A stretch of 64,000 nucleotides of DNA. Source: Gaiellales bacterium (lineage in GTDB: Bacteria; Actinomycetota; Thermoleophilia; Gaiellales; JAICJC01). Every line of letters begins with the position of its first letter. Position 1 is the first letter of the stretch. Below, in pieces: positions 25,763 through 33,587 of this stretch. The position numbers and the translations under genes were made by a program. The notes under the pieces are model-generated. The model did not search any database. It worked only from the letters and a program-made list of their open reading frames with translations, and was not told the DNA's origin. The stretch covers positions 1 to 64,000 of the forward strand of contig DASUHM010000048.1 in the NCBI GenBank assembly GCA_036273515.1, read 5' to 3'.

Positions 25763-27586
25763 GTGATCGCGTCTGCGCTTCTGACGCTGGCCGTGACAGT
25801 TGCGGCCGTGTGGGTGTGCGGCTCGGCGATCGCCCCCCAGGCCCCCGCATCGGAGCGGCTGGCCTACGGCATCCTGGCGGCGCTCGGCCTGGCCTGGCTG
25901 ACGATGCTGCAGGGCCCGGCCGGCGTCGGCCTGCTCGGCCATCCGTGGGCGCTGCGGGCGATCGCGCTCGTGCTGGTGGCCGCGCTCCTCGTCTGGCGGC
26001 GGCCGTCGCTTCGGCCCGGGCGGCTCTCGCCGTGGCCGATCGCCGTCGCCCTGTGCACGACCGCCGTCGTCACCTATCCCGGCTTCCTCGCGGCGACGCC
26101 GCGGCTGTGGCCGTCCCAGGAGGACATGCTCTGGCACCAGGGCTGGATCCGCCAGCTTGCCGCCGGCATCCCGGCGCCCGGCGGCGTGTACGCGGGCGAG
26201 CCGAACTCCTACCCCTGGCTCTACCACTCGATCGGCGCCTGGCTGCTGGGGGCGCTGCCCGGCGACCTGAACGCCGCGATCCTGGCCCTCGACGTCGCCG
26301 GCGTGCTGGCCGGGTGGCTGGCGATGTGGCTGCTCGCGCGGGAGCTGGGAGCGCCCCGCGCCGCGGCGGCCTGGGCGGCCGCGCTCTTCACCGCGGCCGC
26401 CGGCTTCGGCTGGGTCTGGCAGCACAGCCCGGCCGCGGCGCTCCACCCCAACGGCGTCAACCTGGGCCTCTACCGCGGCGACCTGGTGCTCTGGAACGCG
26501 CTCGTGCCGTCGCTCGGAAACGTGCCGCCGCTGATCCCCCGCGAGCTCGGCACCTGCCTGGCGCCGCTCTCGGTGTGGCTCGTGCTGCGCGGGCTCGCGA
26601 AGGGCAATACGGCCGCGCTCTGGGCAGCCGGGGCGGCGATCGGCTTCACATTCCTGATCGCACCCCTCGCGGGCGGCTTCTGCGTCGCCTGGGCAGTCGT
26701 CCTGGCAGTCGCCTCCCGCGAACCGGCGGTCTGGCGCACAGCCGTCGCCGGCGTCGCCGTCGCGGCGGTCTGGCTCGTGCCGCTCGCGATCGACTACCAC
26801 CGCTACGGCGGGTTCGTGTCGATCACCCACCTCGCCCCCGTGCTGCCATCCCCGGGACAGACGATCGTCGCCCTCGGGATCGTCCTGCCGCTGGGCGTGG
26901 GCGGGCTGATCGCAATCGTGCGCCGGGCCGAGGGGATCTCGGCCCTCGCGGTGGCGCTGATCGTGGCCGTGCCGGCCGTCGCCTGCGGGGCCGGCGCCCT
27001 CCTCGGCCACGACGCCGAGGTGCTGGGCACGCCGGCGCTGCTTCGCTGGTCGCGCTACCTGCCCTACCTGGTGCTGGCGCTCGCGGTGCCCGCGGGAGTG
27101 GCGGCGCAGCGGCTGGTGGAGCTGGCCGGCGGGCCGGCCAGGGCGGGCGGGATCGCGGTCGCGGCAATCGTCGTCGCGGTGGCCGTGCCCTCGACGGTGC
27201 TCGCCACGGCCGCGGCCGTCCATCACGCCTATCCGCGCCCGTTCTCGTGCACGCAGCTCCCGCCGGCGAAGACGCTCACGGCCGTCGCGGCGCGCGAGCC
27301 GATCGCCGACGCGATCGCCCTGAACCTCTTCTCCCACAGCGCCGCGTCGTCCGTGTTCCTGAAGATCGTCCACGCCAAGGTGCGGTTCCGGACGTGGCTC
27401 CAGAAGACGCCGACGCAGCGGGAACGGCATGCCCGCTACCTGGCGCTGCTGGGCAAGGGCACGCTGCCGCCGGGTGTCACCTGGGTGGTGGCGCGGCCGA
27501 ACGCCGACCTGCGCGGCGCCGGCCTGGTGCCGGCCGGGAGCTGCCGGCTGGGCGCGCGCACGTTCCGCCTGCTGCGAACGCCGTGA
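25763..27586 (+). CDS. Large polytopic membrane protein of unknown function
   Basis: The GTG at 25763 gives 607 residues with about 12-14 hydrophobic helices and a short C-terminal polar domain (~100 residues) containing FSCTQLPPAKTL and a second cysteine near the end. Aspartate- and tyrosine-bearing external loops (for example SQEDMLWHQGW and EPNSYPWLYHSIG) recall the GT-C glycosyltransferase fold, but I see no defining motif. A TACAAT box lies at 25732, about 26 bases before the start. It stands alone between a tRNA gene and a convergent amidase. Confidence 0.7.
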   Translation: MIASALLTLAVTVAAVWVCGSAIAPQAPASERLAYGILAALGLAWLTMLQGPAGVGLLGHPWALRAIALVLVAALLVWRRPSLRPGRLSPWPIAVALCTTAVVTYPGFLAATPRLWPSQEDMLWHQGWIRQLAAGIPAPGGVYAGEPNSYPWLYHSIGAWLLGALPGDLNAAILALDVAGVLAGWLAMWLLARELGAPRAAAAWAAALFTAAAGFGWVWQHSPAAALHPNGVNLGLYRGDLVLWNALVPSLGNVPPLIPRELGTCLAPLSVWLVLRGLAKGNTAALWAAGAAIGFTFLIAPLAGGFCVAWAVVLAVASREPAVWRTAVAGVAVAAVWLVPLAIDYHRYGGFVSITHLAPVLPSPGQTIVALGIVLPLGVGGLIAIVRRAEGISALAVALIVAVPAVACGAGALLGHDAEVLGTPALLRWSRYLPYLVLALAVPAGVAAQRLVELAGGPARAGGIAVAAIVVAVAVPSTVLATAAAVHHAYPRPFSCTQLPPAKTLTAVAAREPIADAIALNLFSHSAASSVFLKIVHAKVRFRTWLQKTPTQRERHARYLALLGKGTLPPGVTWVVARPNADLRGAGLVPAGSCRLGARTFRLLRTP

Positions 27587-27626
27587 CGCCTGACGTCCAG
27601 GCGCGCGGGGACGCGGGGTCAATCGC

Positions 27627-29282
27627 CTAGCAGGCGAGCGTGGTGGCGTCGACCGCCGCGGGGGCGGAGACGCTGCCGGACGCGTCGACGCTCTCGACCT
27701 GGAACGTGCGCGTGACGGCGCAGTGGAGCGAGCCGACGGCCGACGTCGTCCCGCTGACGGTGCGGATGAGCCGGCCGTTCACGAGCACGCGGTAGCCCAG
27801 GCCGGCGGCCGGGGCCGTCCACCGGAGCGCCACCGCGTTGCGCGACGGCGTCGCGGCCAGGCCGGTCGGCGCGGGCGGGCACGGCCCGGTGCGCACCCGG
27901 ACCGGCGCCTTGGCCGAGAGGTTCGAGACCATGTCGAGCGCGCGCACCGAGACGGTGTGGACGGTGTCGCAGGCGAGGCCGGTGACGGCGAACGTGCGGC
28001 TCGTGCCCTGATAGCGCAGCCGCGCATCGACGACGACCCGGTAGCCGCCGACGGCGATGTTGTCGCCCGCCCTCGTCCACCGGAGGCCGATCGAGGTCTC
28101 GGCCGGGTTCGGGCTGACGGACGGCGCGGCCGGCGGCGTCGGATCGGACTGCTCCACCAGCTTGAAGGCGTCCGCGACGATCGTCCCGCGGCCCGTCGAC
28201 GCCGAGCTCACCTGTAGCCGCCAGCCCGGCCCGGCGGCCAGGTTGTAGCTGCCGACGTACTGGAACTCGCCGCAGCCGCGGGCCTCGTCGACGGTCGCGG
28301 TGCGCAGGCCGTTCACGGTGTGGATCCCCACGCCGGCCCGCGTGGAGTCGGCCCCGCACGGCCAGCGCATGAGCAGGTCGTAGCGGTCGGTCGTGGGCAC
28401 TGACACCCGGAACTGCACCGGGCTCGAAGGCGAGTGCGGGGCCGCCGCCAGGTAGCTCGCCCCGTAGCGGCCGGGCTGGATCGTCGCGACGTGCCAGACG
28501 GAGGCGTCGTAGCGCACACCCGAGGGATCCGCATCGTCGACGACCTGCTGATAGGTGTCCTGCGCGTCGGCGCGCAGGTAGGCCATGTAGCGCGGCCAGT
28601 CCCACGTGCGGCCCGGATCGGTGTGGTGGTCGACGCCGCCCCACTCGCCGCGATGGTTCGGGTCGGGCACCTGGTAGTGGCCGATCACGTGCGTGCGATC
28701 GGGGGTGATCAGGTAGGTGTCGGCCAGCCAGGCGGCCAGCCTGGCGGAGCCGCGGTACTGGGCGTCCGGGAAGCGGGTGAGGTTCGTGAAACCGGCGTGC
28801 TCGATGCCGATCGAGCTCTCGTTGTAGGCCCAGTTGCCGGCGTGCCAGGCGATGTCCCGGTCGGGCACCATCTGGGCGACGCGGCCGGTCGACGAGACGA
28901 CGTAGTGGGCCGACGCCTCGGCGCGCGGGTTGCGGAACCAGGTGTACGTCGAGGCCCAGCTGCCCTCGGCCACGTGGATGACGAGCCGGCTGATCGGGTT
29001 GGTCAGCGGCCGGTCGGCGACGGTGTAATTGAGCGGGCTGGCGGGCTCCCACAGGGCGCCGGCGTAGTCCGGTCCCGACGTGGTCGAGGGGCGCAGCGCG
29101 TGGGAGAGCAGCGACCGCGGCGGCGACGCCAGGCCGGCCGAGTCGAGCGCGGAGCCCGACCGGACGTCGGCCTGCGTCGGAGCCGGGCCGGCGATGCAGA
29201 TGCCGGCGACGGCGATGCTGACCAGGGCCCAGACCCGGGACTGATGAAGCCTGCTCCGGGGCACGAGGAGCATGATCGGCAC
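27627..29282 (-). CDS. Secreted N-acetylmuramoyl-L-alanine amidase with golvesin-like and FN3 domains
   Basis: This 551-residue protein has a signal peptide (VWALVSIAVAGICIAGPAPTQA). An Amidase_2 domain spans about 85-235, with zinc ligands in VIHVAEG, SSIGIEHAG and VDHHTDPG. A golvesin/Xly-type carbohydrate-binding domain follows (about 260-375; from YDASVWHV to IVADAFKLVE). Two fibronectin type III repeats end the protein. It should cut the amide bond between muramic acid and the peptide in peptidoglycan outside the cell. It diverges from a TolB-like gene. Confidence 0.9.
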   Translation of the reverse strand: MPIMLLVPRSRLHQSRVWALVSIAVAGICIAGPAPTQADVRSGSALDSAGLASPPRSLLSHALRPSTTSGPDYAGALWEPASPLNYTVADRPLTNPISRLVIHVAEGSWASTYTWFRNPRAEASAHYVVSSTGRVAQMVPDRDIAWHAGNWAYNESSIGIEHAGFTNLTRFPDAQYRGSARLAAWLADTYLITPDRTHVIGHYQVPDPNHRGEWGGVDHHTDPGRTWDWPRYMAYLRADAQDTYQQVVDDADPSGVRYDASVWHVATIQPGRYGASYLAAAPHSPSSPVQFRVSVPTTDRYDLLMRWPCGADSTRAGVGIHTVNGLRTATVDEARGCGEFQYVGSYNLAAGPGWRLQVSSASTGRGTIVADAFKLVEQSDPTPPAAPSVSPNPAETSIGLRWTRAGDNIAVGGYRVVVDARLRYQGTSRTFAVTGLACDTVHTVSVRALDMVSNLSAKAPVRVRTGPCPPAPTGLAATPSRNAVALRWTAPAAGLGYRVLVNGRLIRTVSGTTSAVGSLHCAVTRTFQVESVDASGSVSAPAAVDATTLAC

Positions 29283-29368
29283 CGGGACGGCCGGGGCTTA
29301 GCCCGGCGGGAAATGTTTACGATTGGCTCACCAGGAAGCGCGACGCGGGCGGGCAAGGTGAGGACGCG

Positions 29369-30514
29369 ATGATGCGAGCGACGATCCGGGGTGTGGCGGC
29401 AGGGCTTCTCGTCGGCGTGCTCGTCGCCGTCCCGGCCGCCGGGGCGATGCTGCACGGGAACGGCAAGATCGCGTTCGACCGCAACGTCAATCACAACTGG
29501 GACATCTACGTCAAGCAGCCGGCCAAGGGCAGCCCGGCGGTGCGGCTGACGACCAGCGCGGCCGACGACTTCGCCCCGTCGTTCGCGCCGGACGGCGGCC
29601 GCATCGCGTTCACCAGCGACCGCCACGGCAACTACGACGTCTACACGATGAACTCCGCCGGCCGCGACCTGCGCCGGATCACGACGAACCCGGGCAAGGA
29701 CGCCTTTCCCAGCTGGTCGCCGGACGGCCGCACTTTGGCGTTCGCCAGCAACCGCACCGGCGACTGGGAGATCTACACGACGAATGCGAACGGCTCCGGC
29801 AACCTGGTGCAGGTGACCCACCGGGCCGGCGTCGACAGCTTGCCGGTGTGGTCGCCGGACGGCACCCGCCTCGCCTTCGACGCCCCGCGCAACGGCCACT
29901 ACCAGCTCTGCGTCGTCCCGGCGGGCGGCGGCACGATCACGGTCCTCACGAGCGGCACCTCCCGAAGCGTGCAGCCGGCCTGGTCTCCGGACGGGTCGAA
30001 GATCGCGTTCGCAACCAACCGGTCGGGCTCGTTCGACATCTGGACGATCGCCGTCGGGTCGGGGACGCTCCACCGGGTGACGACGGACTCGGCGGCGGAG
30101 TTCCAGCCGGCGTGGTCGCCGGACGGCACGAAGCTCCTGTTCGCGCGGGCCACCGCGGCCGGCCAGACGATCGACGTCATGCCCGCCGGCGGTGGAGCTG
30201 CGACGGTCCTGACCGGGCTGCGCGGGAACGAGATCCCCCACTGGCAGCCGGTCACGGCGACGGCCGTCACGGCCGTCTCCCCGGGCCAGGGGCCCTCCGC
30301 CGGGGGCACGGCCGTCATGATCACCGGGCATGGGTTCGTGGCCGGCGCCCGGGTGCGGTTCGGCTCCGCCGCGGCGATCCACCTGGTCGTCCACTCGCCG
30401 ACGTCGATCACCGCGACGAGCCCGGCCGGCAATCCCGGCACCGTCGACGTCGTCGTCACCACGTCACGGGGCACGTCCGCCACTTCGCCCGCCGACCGGT
30501 TCACCTACCAGTGA
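29369..30514 (+). CDS. Secreted TolB-like beta-propeller with IPT/TIG domain
   Basis: The 381-residue protein has a signal peptide (GVAAGLLVGVLVAVPAAGA) and five or six PD40/TolB repeats, each recognisable by SPDG plus IAF or similar (FAPDGGRIAFTSDRHGNYD, WSPDGRTLAFASNRTGDWE, WSPDGSKIAFATNRSGSFD). A C-terminal IPT/TIG Ig-like domain covers about 295-381 (VSPGQGPSAGGTAVMITGHG). It is probably exported and binds surface or periplasmic partners; no catalytic residue is evident. Its stop TGA abuts the convergent gene's stop within TGATCA. Confidence 0.88.
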   Translation: MMRATIRGVAAGLLVGVLVAVPAAGAMLHGNGKIAFDRNVNHNWDIYVKQPAKGSPAVRLTTSAADDFAPSFAPDGGRIAFTSDRHGNYDVYTMNSAGRDLRRITTNPGKDAFPSWSPDGRTLAFASNRTGDWEIYTTNANGSGNLVQVTHRAGVDSLPVWSPDGTRLAFDAPRNGHYQLCVVPAGGGTITVLTSGTSRSVQPAWSPDGSKIAFATNRSGSFDIWTIAVGSGTLHRVTTDSAAEFQPAWSPDGTKLLFARATAAGQTIDVMPAGGGAATVLTGLRGNEIPHWQPVTATAVTAVSPGQGPSAGGTAVMITGHGFVAGARVRFGSAAAIHLVVHSPTSITATSPAGNPGTVDVVVTTSRGTSATSPADRFTYQ

Positions 30515-30955
30515 TCAGCCTGACGATGCCCGGACGTCCAGAGTCCCGAGCACCCGGCTGACTCCGGCCGCAAGGTCGGGGGCGTGCGCCGCCGAGCCGA
30601 CCACGACGTACAGGCACATCGCCCGCCCGGCGGTCGTGAAGAACCGCTGCAGGCCGCGCTGGCCGGGGCGGCGCTGCAGCAGGGTGGACGGCGAGAGCTC
30701 GGCCGGGTCGACCCGGTCGGGCGCGGGGTTCGCGAAGAGCGCGGCACCGGCCTCCTCGGGCCCGTAGTCGACCAGCACGACCACCACGCCGTCCGCCGGC
30801 AGCGTCCCGGTGGCGCGGGTGGCGAAGTCTCCGTCGGTCTCCGGCAGCGCCACGTTGGCGGCATGCAGCACCGGGCCGCCGCCCGCGCGCGTCCAGATGC
30901 GCCCGTCCCACCCGGTCGGGAGCTCGAGCGCGATGCCGTGGGCGGCCAGCCTCAT
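30515..30955 (-). CDS. Hypothetical protein, last gene of the MauA-like operon
   Basis: The 146-residue protein begins MRLAAHGIALELPTGWDG and has no signal peptide, membrane helix or known catalytic motif. It looks like a mixed alpha/beta domain with conserved-looking LPADGVVVVLVDYGPEEAG and QRFFTTAGRAMCLYVVVGS segments; there is a single cysteine. Its ATG overlaps the previous gene's stop by 4 bases, so it is translated with the membrane protein upstream. I do not recognise a family. Its place in the operon suggests it works with the redox proteins there. Confidence 0.65.
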   Translation of the reverse strand: MRLAAHGIALELPTGWDGRIWTRAGGGPVLHAANVALPETDGDFATRATGTLPADGVVVVLVDYGPEEAGAALFANPAPDRVDPAELSPSTLLQRRPGQRGLQRFFTTAGRAMCLYVVVGSAAHAPDLAAGVSRVLGTLDVRASSG

Positions 30956-31530
30956 GCGACCGCCAGCGCGAGCGCGATCAGCGCCGTCTCGGCGACGAGG
31001 GCGGCGACCCGGGCGGGCCGCTCCCACGCCACAAGTCGCCTGTCGAGGATCGCGAGCGCGCCCGGCTCGTGGACGCCTCCGGCGGCCAGGAGCGTCGCCG
31101 CCCGGGCCAGCCCGAACGCCCCGCCGACGATCGCACCGGCGGCCGCCGACCCCGCCAGGAACGCCGCCGCGCCGGTCGCATAGACCGCCGCGGTCGAGAC
31201 GATCGTGGTGACGCCCAGGCCGAGCTGGAGGCCGAACCCCGCGCCGTAGACCCAGCCGCGGTAGCGGTGCAGCCAGGCCTCGTTCACCTGCCGGCGCGGG
31301 CCCGGCGCGCGCAGGCCGGGAACGAGGTCGACGGCCACGGCGACCGCGACCGCCACGGCCAGCAGCCCGGTGCGGGCCGTCGCCGAGAGGTCGACGAGGC
31401 CGCCGGCCGCCCCAAGGGCGGCACCCAGGCCCGCGCCGGCGGCGGTCGCGGCCAGCGCGAAGGCCGTCACCGTGACCCCCCATCGCCTTCCCCGGCTCCG
31501 CTCGCCGAGCGGAGTGATGCTCCCGAGCAT
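30952..31530 (-). CDS. Polytopic membrane protein in the MauA-like operon
   Basis: The 192-residue protein has about five hydrophobic helices and a cytoplasmic-type linker RAPGPRRQVNEAWLHRYRGW. The following RGWVYGAGFGLQLGLGVTTI segment is the most distinctive. By position it could take the place of the MauF or CcdA-like membrane protein in methylamine dehydrogenase clusters, but it has no cysteine pair, so electron transfer across the membrane is not supported. It begins 70 bases after the thioredoxin-like gene. Confidence 0.6.
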   Translation of the reverse strand: MLGSITPLGERSRGRRWGVTVTAFALAATAAGAGLGAALGAAGGLVDLSATARTGLLAVAVAVAVAVDLVPGLRAPGPRRQVNEAWLHRYRGWVYGAGFGLQLGLGVTTIVSTAAVYATGAAAFLAGSAAAGAIVGGAFGLARAATLLAAGGVHEPGALAILDRRLVAWERPARVAALVAETALIALALAVA

Positions 31531-31600
31531 CGACTCTCCTCAGGGCGACCACAACGACCGCAGCCCGGCGACGATCGCGAGCGGCACCGCCACCACGACC

Positions 31601-32278
31601 TCAGCCGGCGCCGTCACCGTTCCCCTGGCCGTCCGGCCGGAGGCTGGGGTGGTCGGGGCCGATGCCGGCCGCCGCCAGCTCGCGCTCGACCCGCAGAGCG
31701 CGCTCGGCCGAGCCCTCGCCGCCGGCGATGTCGTCCTCGGCGTCGGACAGCAGCGAAAGCACCTGGTCGAAACGCTGTGCCGTGCCTTCGCCGGAGAGCT
31801 GACCGCGGCCGTCGACGTGTACGAAGTACGGGCTGGCGGGGACGTCGTAGTCGGCCCAGGCCCGGCTCGACATGACGACGCGCAGGCCCGACGGCGCCAG
31901 CTCCCGCAGCCGCACCGCGCTCTCGTGGCTCGGGTCCTTGGTGACCACGACCAGGCCGACGCCTTCGGGCAGGCGCGTGCGCGGATCGGCGAACGCCTCC
32001 CAGAAGCCGGCGCAGGTGCCGCACCCGGATGTGAGGAACGCGAGCAGGGTGGCCGAGCCGGGGCGGGTGACGCCGACGTGCATCGCGTCGCCGGCCAGCG
32101 TCACGCCGGAGACGTCGTGGGCGGCGGTCGAGGCGCGGGTCGGGGCGGCCGTCGCCGTGCCGCCGGGCTGGAGCTCGTCCAGCCGGCGCAGGATCTCGGC
32201 GTGGCTACGCAGCAGGCCGCCCACGAGGAGCACGAGCAGCACGAGCAGCAGCGTCTCGACGGTGACGACGGCGGTCAC
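31601..32278 (-). CDS. Membrane-anchored thioredoxin-like protein (MauD-like)
   Basis: GTG 32278 overlaps the stop of the cysteine-rich protein. The 225-residue protein has an N-terminal helix (VETLLLVLLVLLVGGLL), a linker, and a thioredoxin fold with the CxxC pair Cys86-Cys89 in LTSGCGTCAGFWEAF, plus the cis-proline loop VPASPYFVHVDG. In mau clusters MauD is a disulfide-handling protein needed for the light chain, and the direct coupling here to a cysteine-rich Tat protein suggests the same job. Confidence 0.8.
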   Translation of the reverse strand: MTAVVTVETLLLVLLVLLVGGLLRSHAEILRRLDELQPGGTATAAPTRASTAAHDVSGVTLAGDAMHVGVTRPGSATLLAFLTSGCGTCAGFWEAFADPRTRLPEGVGLVVVTKDPSHESAVRLRELAPSGLRVVMSSRAWADYDVPASPYFVHVDGRGQLSGEGTAQRFDQVLSLLSDAEDDIAGGEGSAERALRVERELAAAGIGPDHPSLRPDGQGNGDGAG

Positions 32279-32910
32279 AGCGCGCCTCCGCCGGCGCGGA
32301 GGCCGGTGTAGGGCGGCGCCGCCGCGCCCTTGACCAGGCAGGCCGCCTCGTGGCCGCAGGTGCGGTCGTCGACGAGGATGTGCCGCGAGCACTGGCCGGG
32401 GAACAGGCGGCCGGGGTTCTGGCAGGTGATCATGCGGCAGACGACCTCGGTCACCTTGCCGATGTGGGTGTTGCACTGGCCGTAGCGGAAGACGTTGCAA
32501 CAGGTCGAGCGGTGCCGGCAGAGGCCCTCGGCGCACGAGCAGCCGTGCGGGCAGCGCTGGCTCGGCAAGCGGTTGCAGTCGATGTAGTAGCGGACGCCCT
32601 CGGAGTGGCACAGCTTCGTGCCGCGGTAGTTGGTGCACTTCCACCAGCCGCCCATGAACGTGTACGGCGGGCAGGTGTTCGACCCGCCGGTGATCGTGCA
32701 GCAGAACTCGGTCCAGCCGTCGCAGCAAAGCGCGCCCGGGCGGCAGTCGCGGCAGGTGATGACCGCCTCGGCGCTCCCGGGCCGAAGCAGGTAGCGCAGC
32801 GGCGCGACGGCGAGCGCCGAGCCGCCGATGGCCACGCGGACGAGGATGCCGCGCCGCGACGTGCGCCGCTCGAGCAGCCGGGACGCGGTTGCGACGAGCC
32901 GGTCGCTCAT
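32275..32910 (-). CDS. Cysteine-rich Tat-exported protein, methylamine dehydrogenase light-chain-like
   Basis: The 211-residue protein starts with a twin-arginine-like signal (TSRRGILVRVAIGGSALAVA). The mature part has 22 cysteines, including CDGWTEFCC, NTCPPYTFMGGWWKC and QRCPHGCSC. The CPP...W...C and YIDC...RCPxxCxC pattern matches the MauA light chain, whose tryptophans 57 and 108 form the TTQ cofactor. A tryptophan is present at the first site (89 or 90), but the second, which precedes a Cys in MauA, is Val157 before Cys158. TTQ therefore cannot form by the known route. No heavy chain is nearby. Its start and stop overlap both neighbours. Confidence 0.75.
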   Translation of the reverse strand: MSDRLVATASRLLERRTSRRGILVRVAIGGSALAVAPLRYLLRPGSAEAVITCRDCRPGALCCDGWTEFCCTITGGSNTCPPYTFMGGWWKCTNYRGTKLCHSEGVRYYIDCNRLPSQRCPHGCSCAEGLCRHRSTCCNVFRYGQCNTHIGKVTEVVCRMITCQNPGRLFPGQCSRHILVDDRTCGHEAACLVKGAAAPPYTGLRAGGGAL

Positions 32911-33446
32911 GCGGCGCTCCGGCGCGGTCGGTAGGCGGCGAGCGCCTCGGGCAGGCGGCCGAGCACGAGCGTCACGGCATAGGCGGCCGCGAGGCAGCCG
33001 GCCACCAGGGCGACGCCGGCAAGCGGGGCGCGCGCGGCCAGCTCCGGCAGGCCGGGGGGCGGATCGAACGCGGCGCCCAGGGCGACGAGGGCCGCGCCGG
33101 CGTCGAAGCCGGAGTGCAGCGGCGACGGCGGCGCGTCGGCGCCGAAGCAGCCGCACGAGGCCGCCGGCTCGGCGGCCAGCAGCAGCCGAAGGGCGAACGC
33201 GGCGAGCACGGCGTACAGCGCGGCCATGAGCAGGAGAGCCGGCCGCGCCGGCGCGACGAGCACGAGGAGGCCGATCGCGACCTCCGCCGTGCCGACGAGG
33301 CGAGCCGGGAGCGCGCCCGAGGGCAGCCCGGCCGAGCGCAGCGCATCGGCCGCGGCGGCCGGCGAGCGCAGCTTGCCACCTCCCGCCACCACCAACACGA
33401 CCGCCAGCACGGAGACCAGCGGCCCCGCTACCGACGCGCCGACCAC
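32907..33446 (-). CDS. MauE/DoxX-like membrane protein
   Basis: The 179-residue protein has four or five helices in the MauE pattern: LAVVLVVAGGGKLRSP, then LPARLVGTAEVAIGLLVLVAP and a short loop with CGCFGAD, the cysteine motif often present in MauE-type proteins. MauE is needed for maturation of the methylamine dehydrogenase light chain and probably carries or shuttles thiols at the membrane. It starts at GTG 33446 and overlaps the cysteine-rich gene by 4 bases, so it opens the operon. Confidence 0.82.
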   Translation of the reverse strand: MVGASVAGPLVSVLAVVLVVAGGGKLRSPAAAADALRSAGLPSGALPARLVGTAEVAIGLLVLVAPARPALLLMAALYAVLAAFALRLLLAAEPAASCGCFGADAPPSPLHSGFDAGAALVALGAAFDPPPGLPELAARAPLAGVALVAGCLAAAYAVTLVLGRLPEALAAYRPRRSAA

Positions 33447-33521
33447 TGCCGGATAGGGTAGCGACGTCCCCCGCGGGCACGCCCGCCGGGCGGAAAGGTT
33501 TACGCCCTCTTCACTCGAAAT

Positions 33522-33586
33522 CGGGGTCAGACCCCGAACGCCGGCCGTGACAGTTCCGTTGCAGATCCGTTCGGGGTCTGACCCCG
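33522..33586. repeat. REP-like inverted repeat (18-base arms)
   Basis: CGGGGTCAGACCCCGAAC (33522-33539) and its exact reverse complement (33569-33586) are separated by 29 bases. Each arm contains the near-palindrome GGGGTCAGACCCC. It lies in the gap between the MauE-like and RNase D genes, ending one base before the RNase D stop codon. The form is that of a repetitive extragenic palindrome; it could also end transcription of the RNase D gene. Confidence 0.75.
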
Positions 33587-33587
33587 G

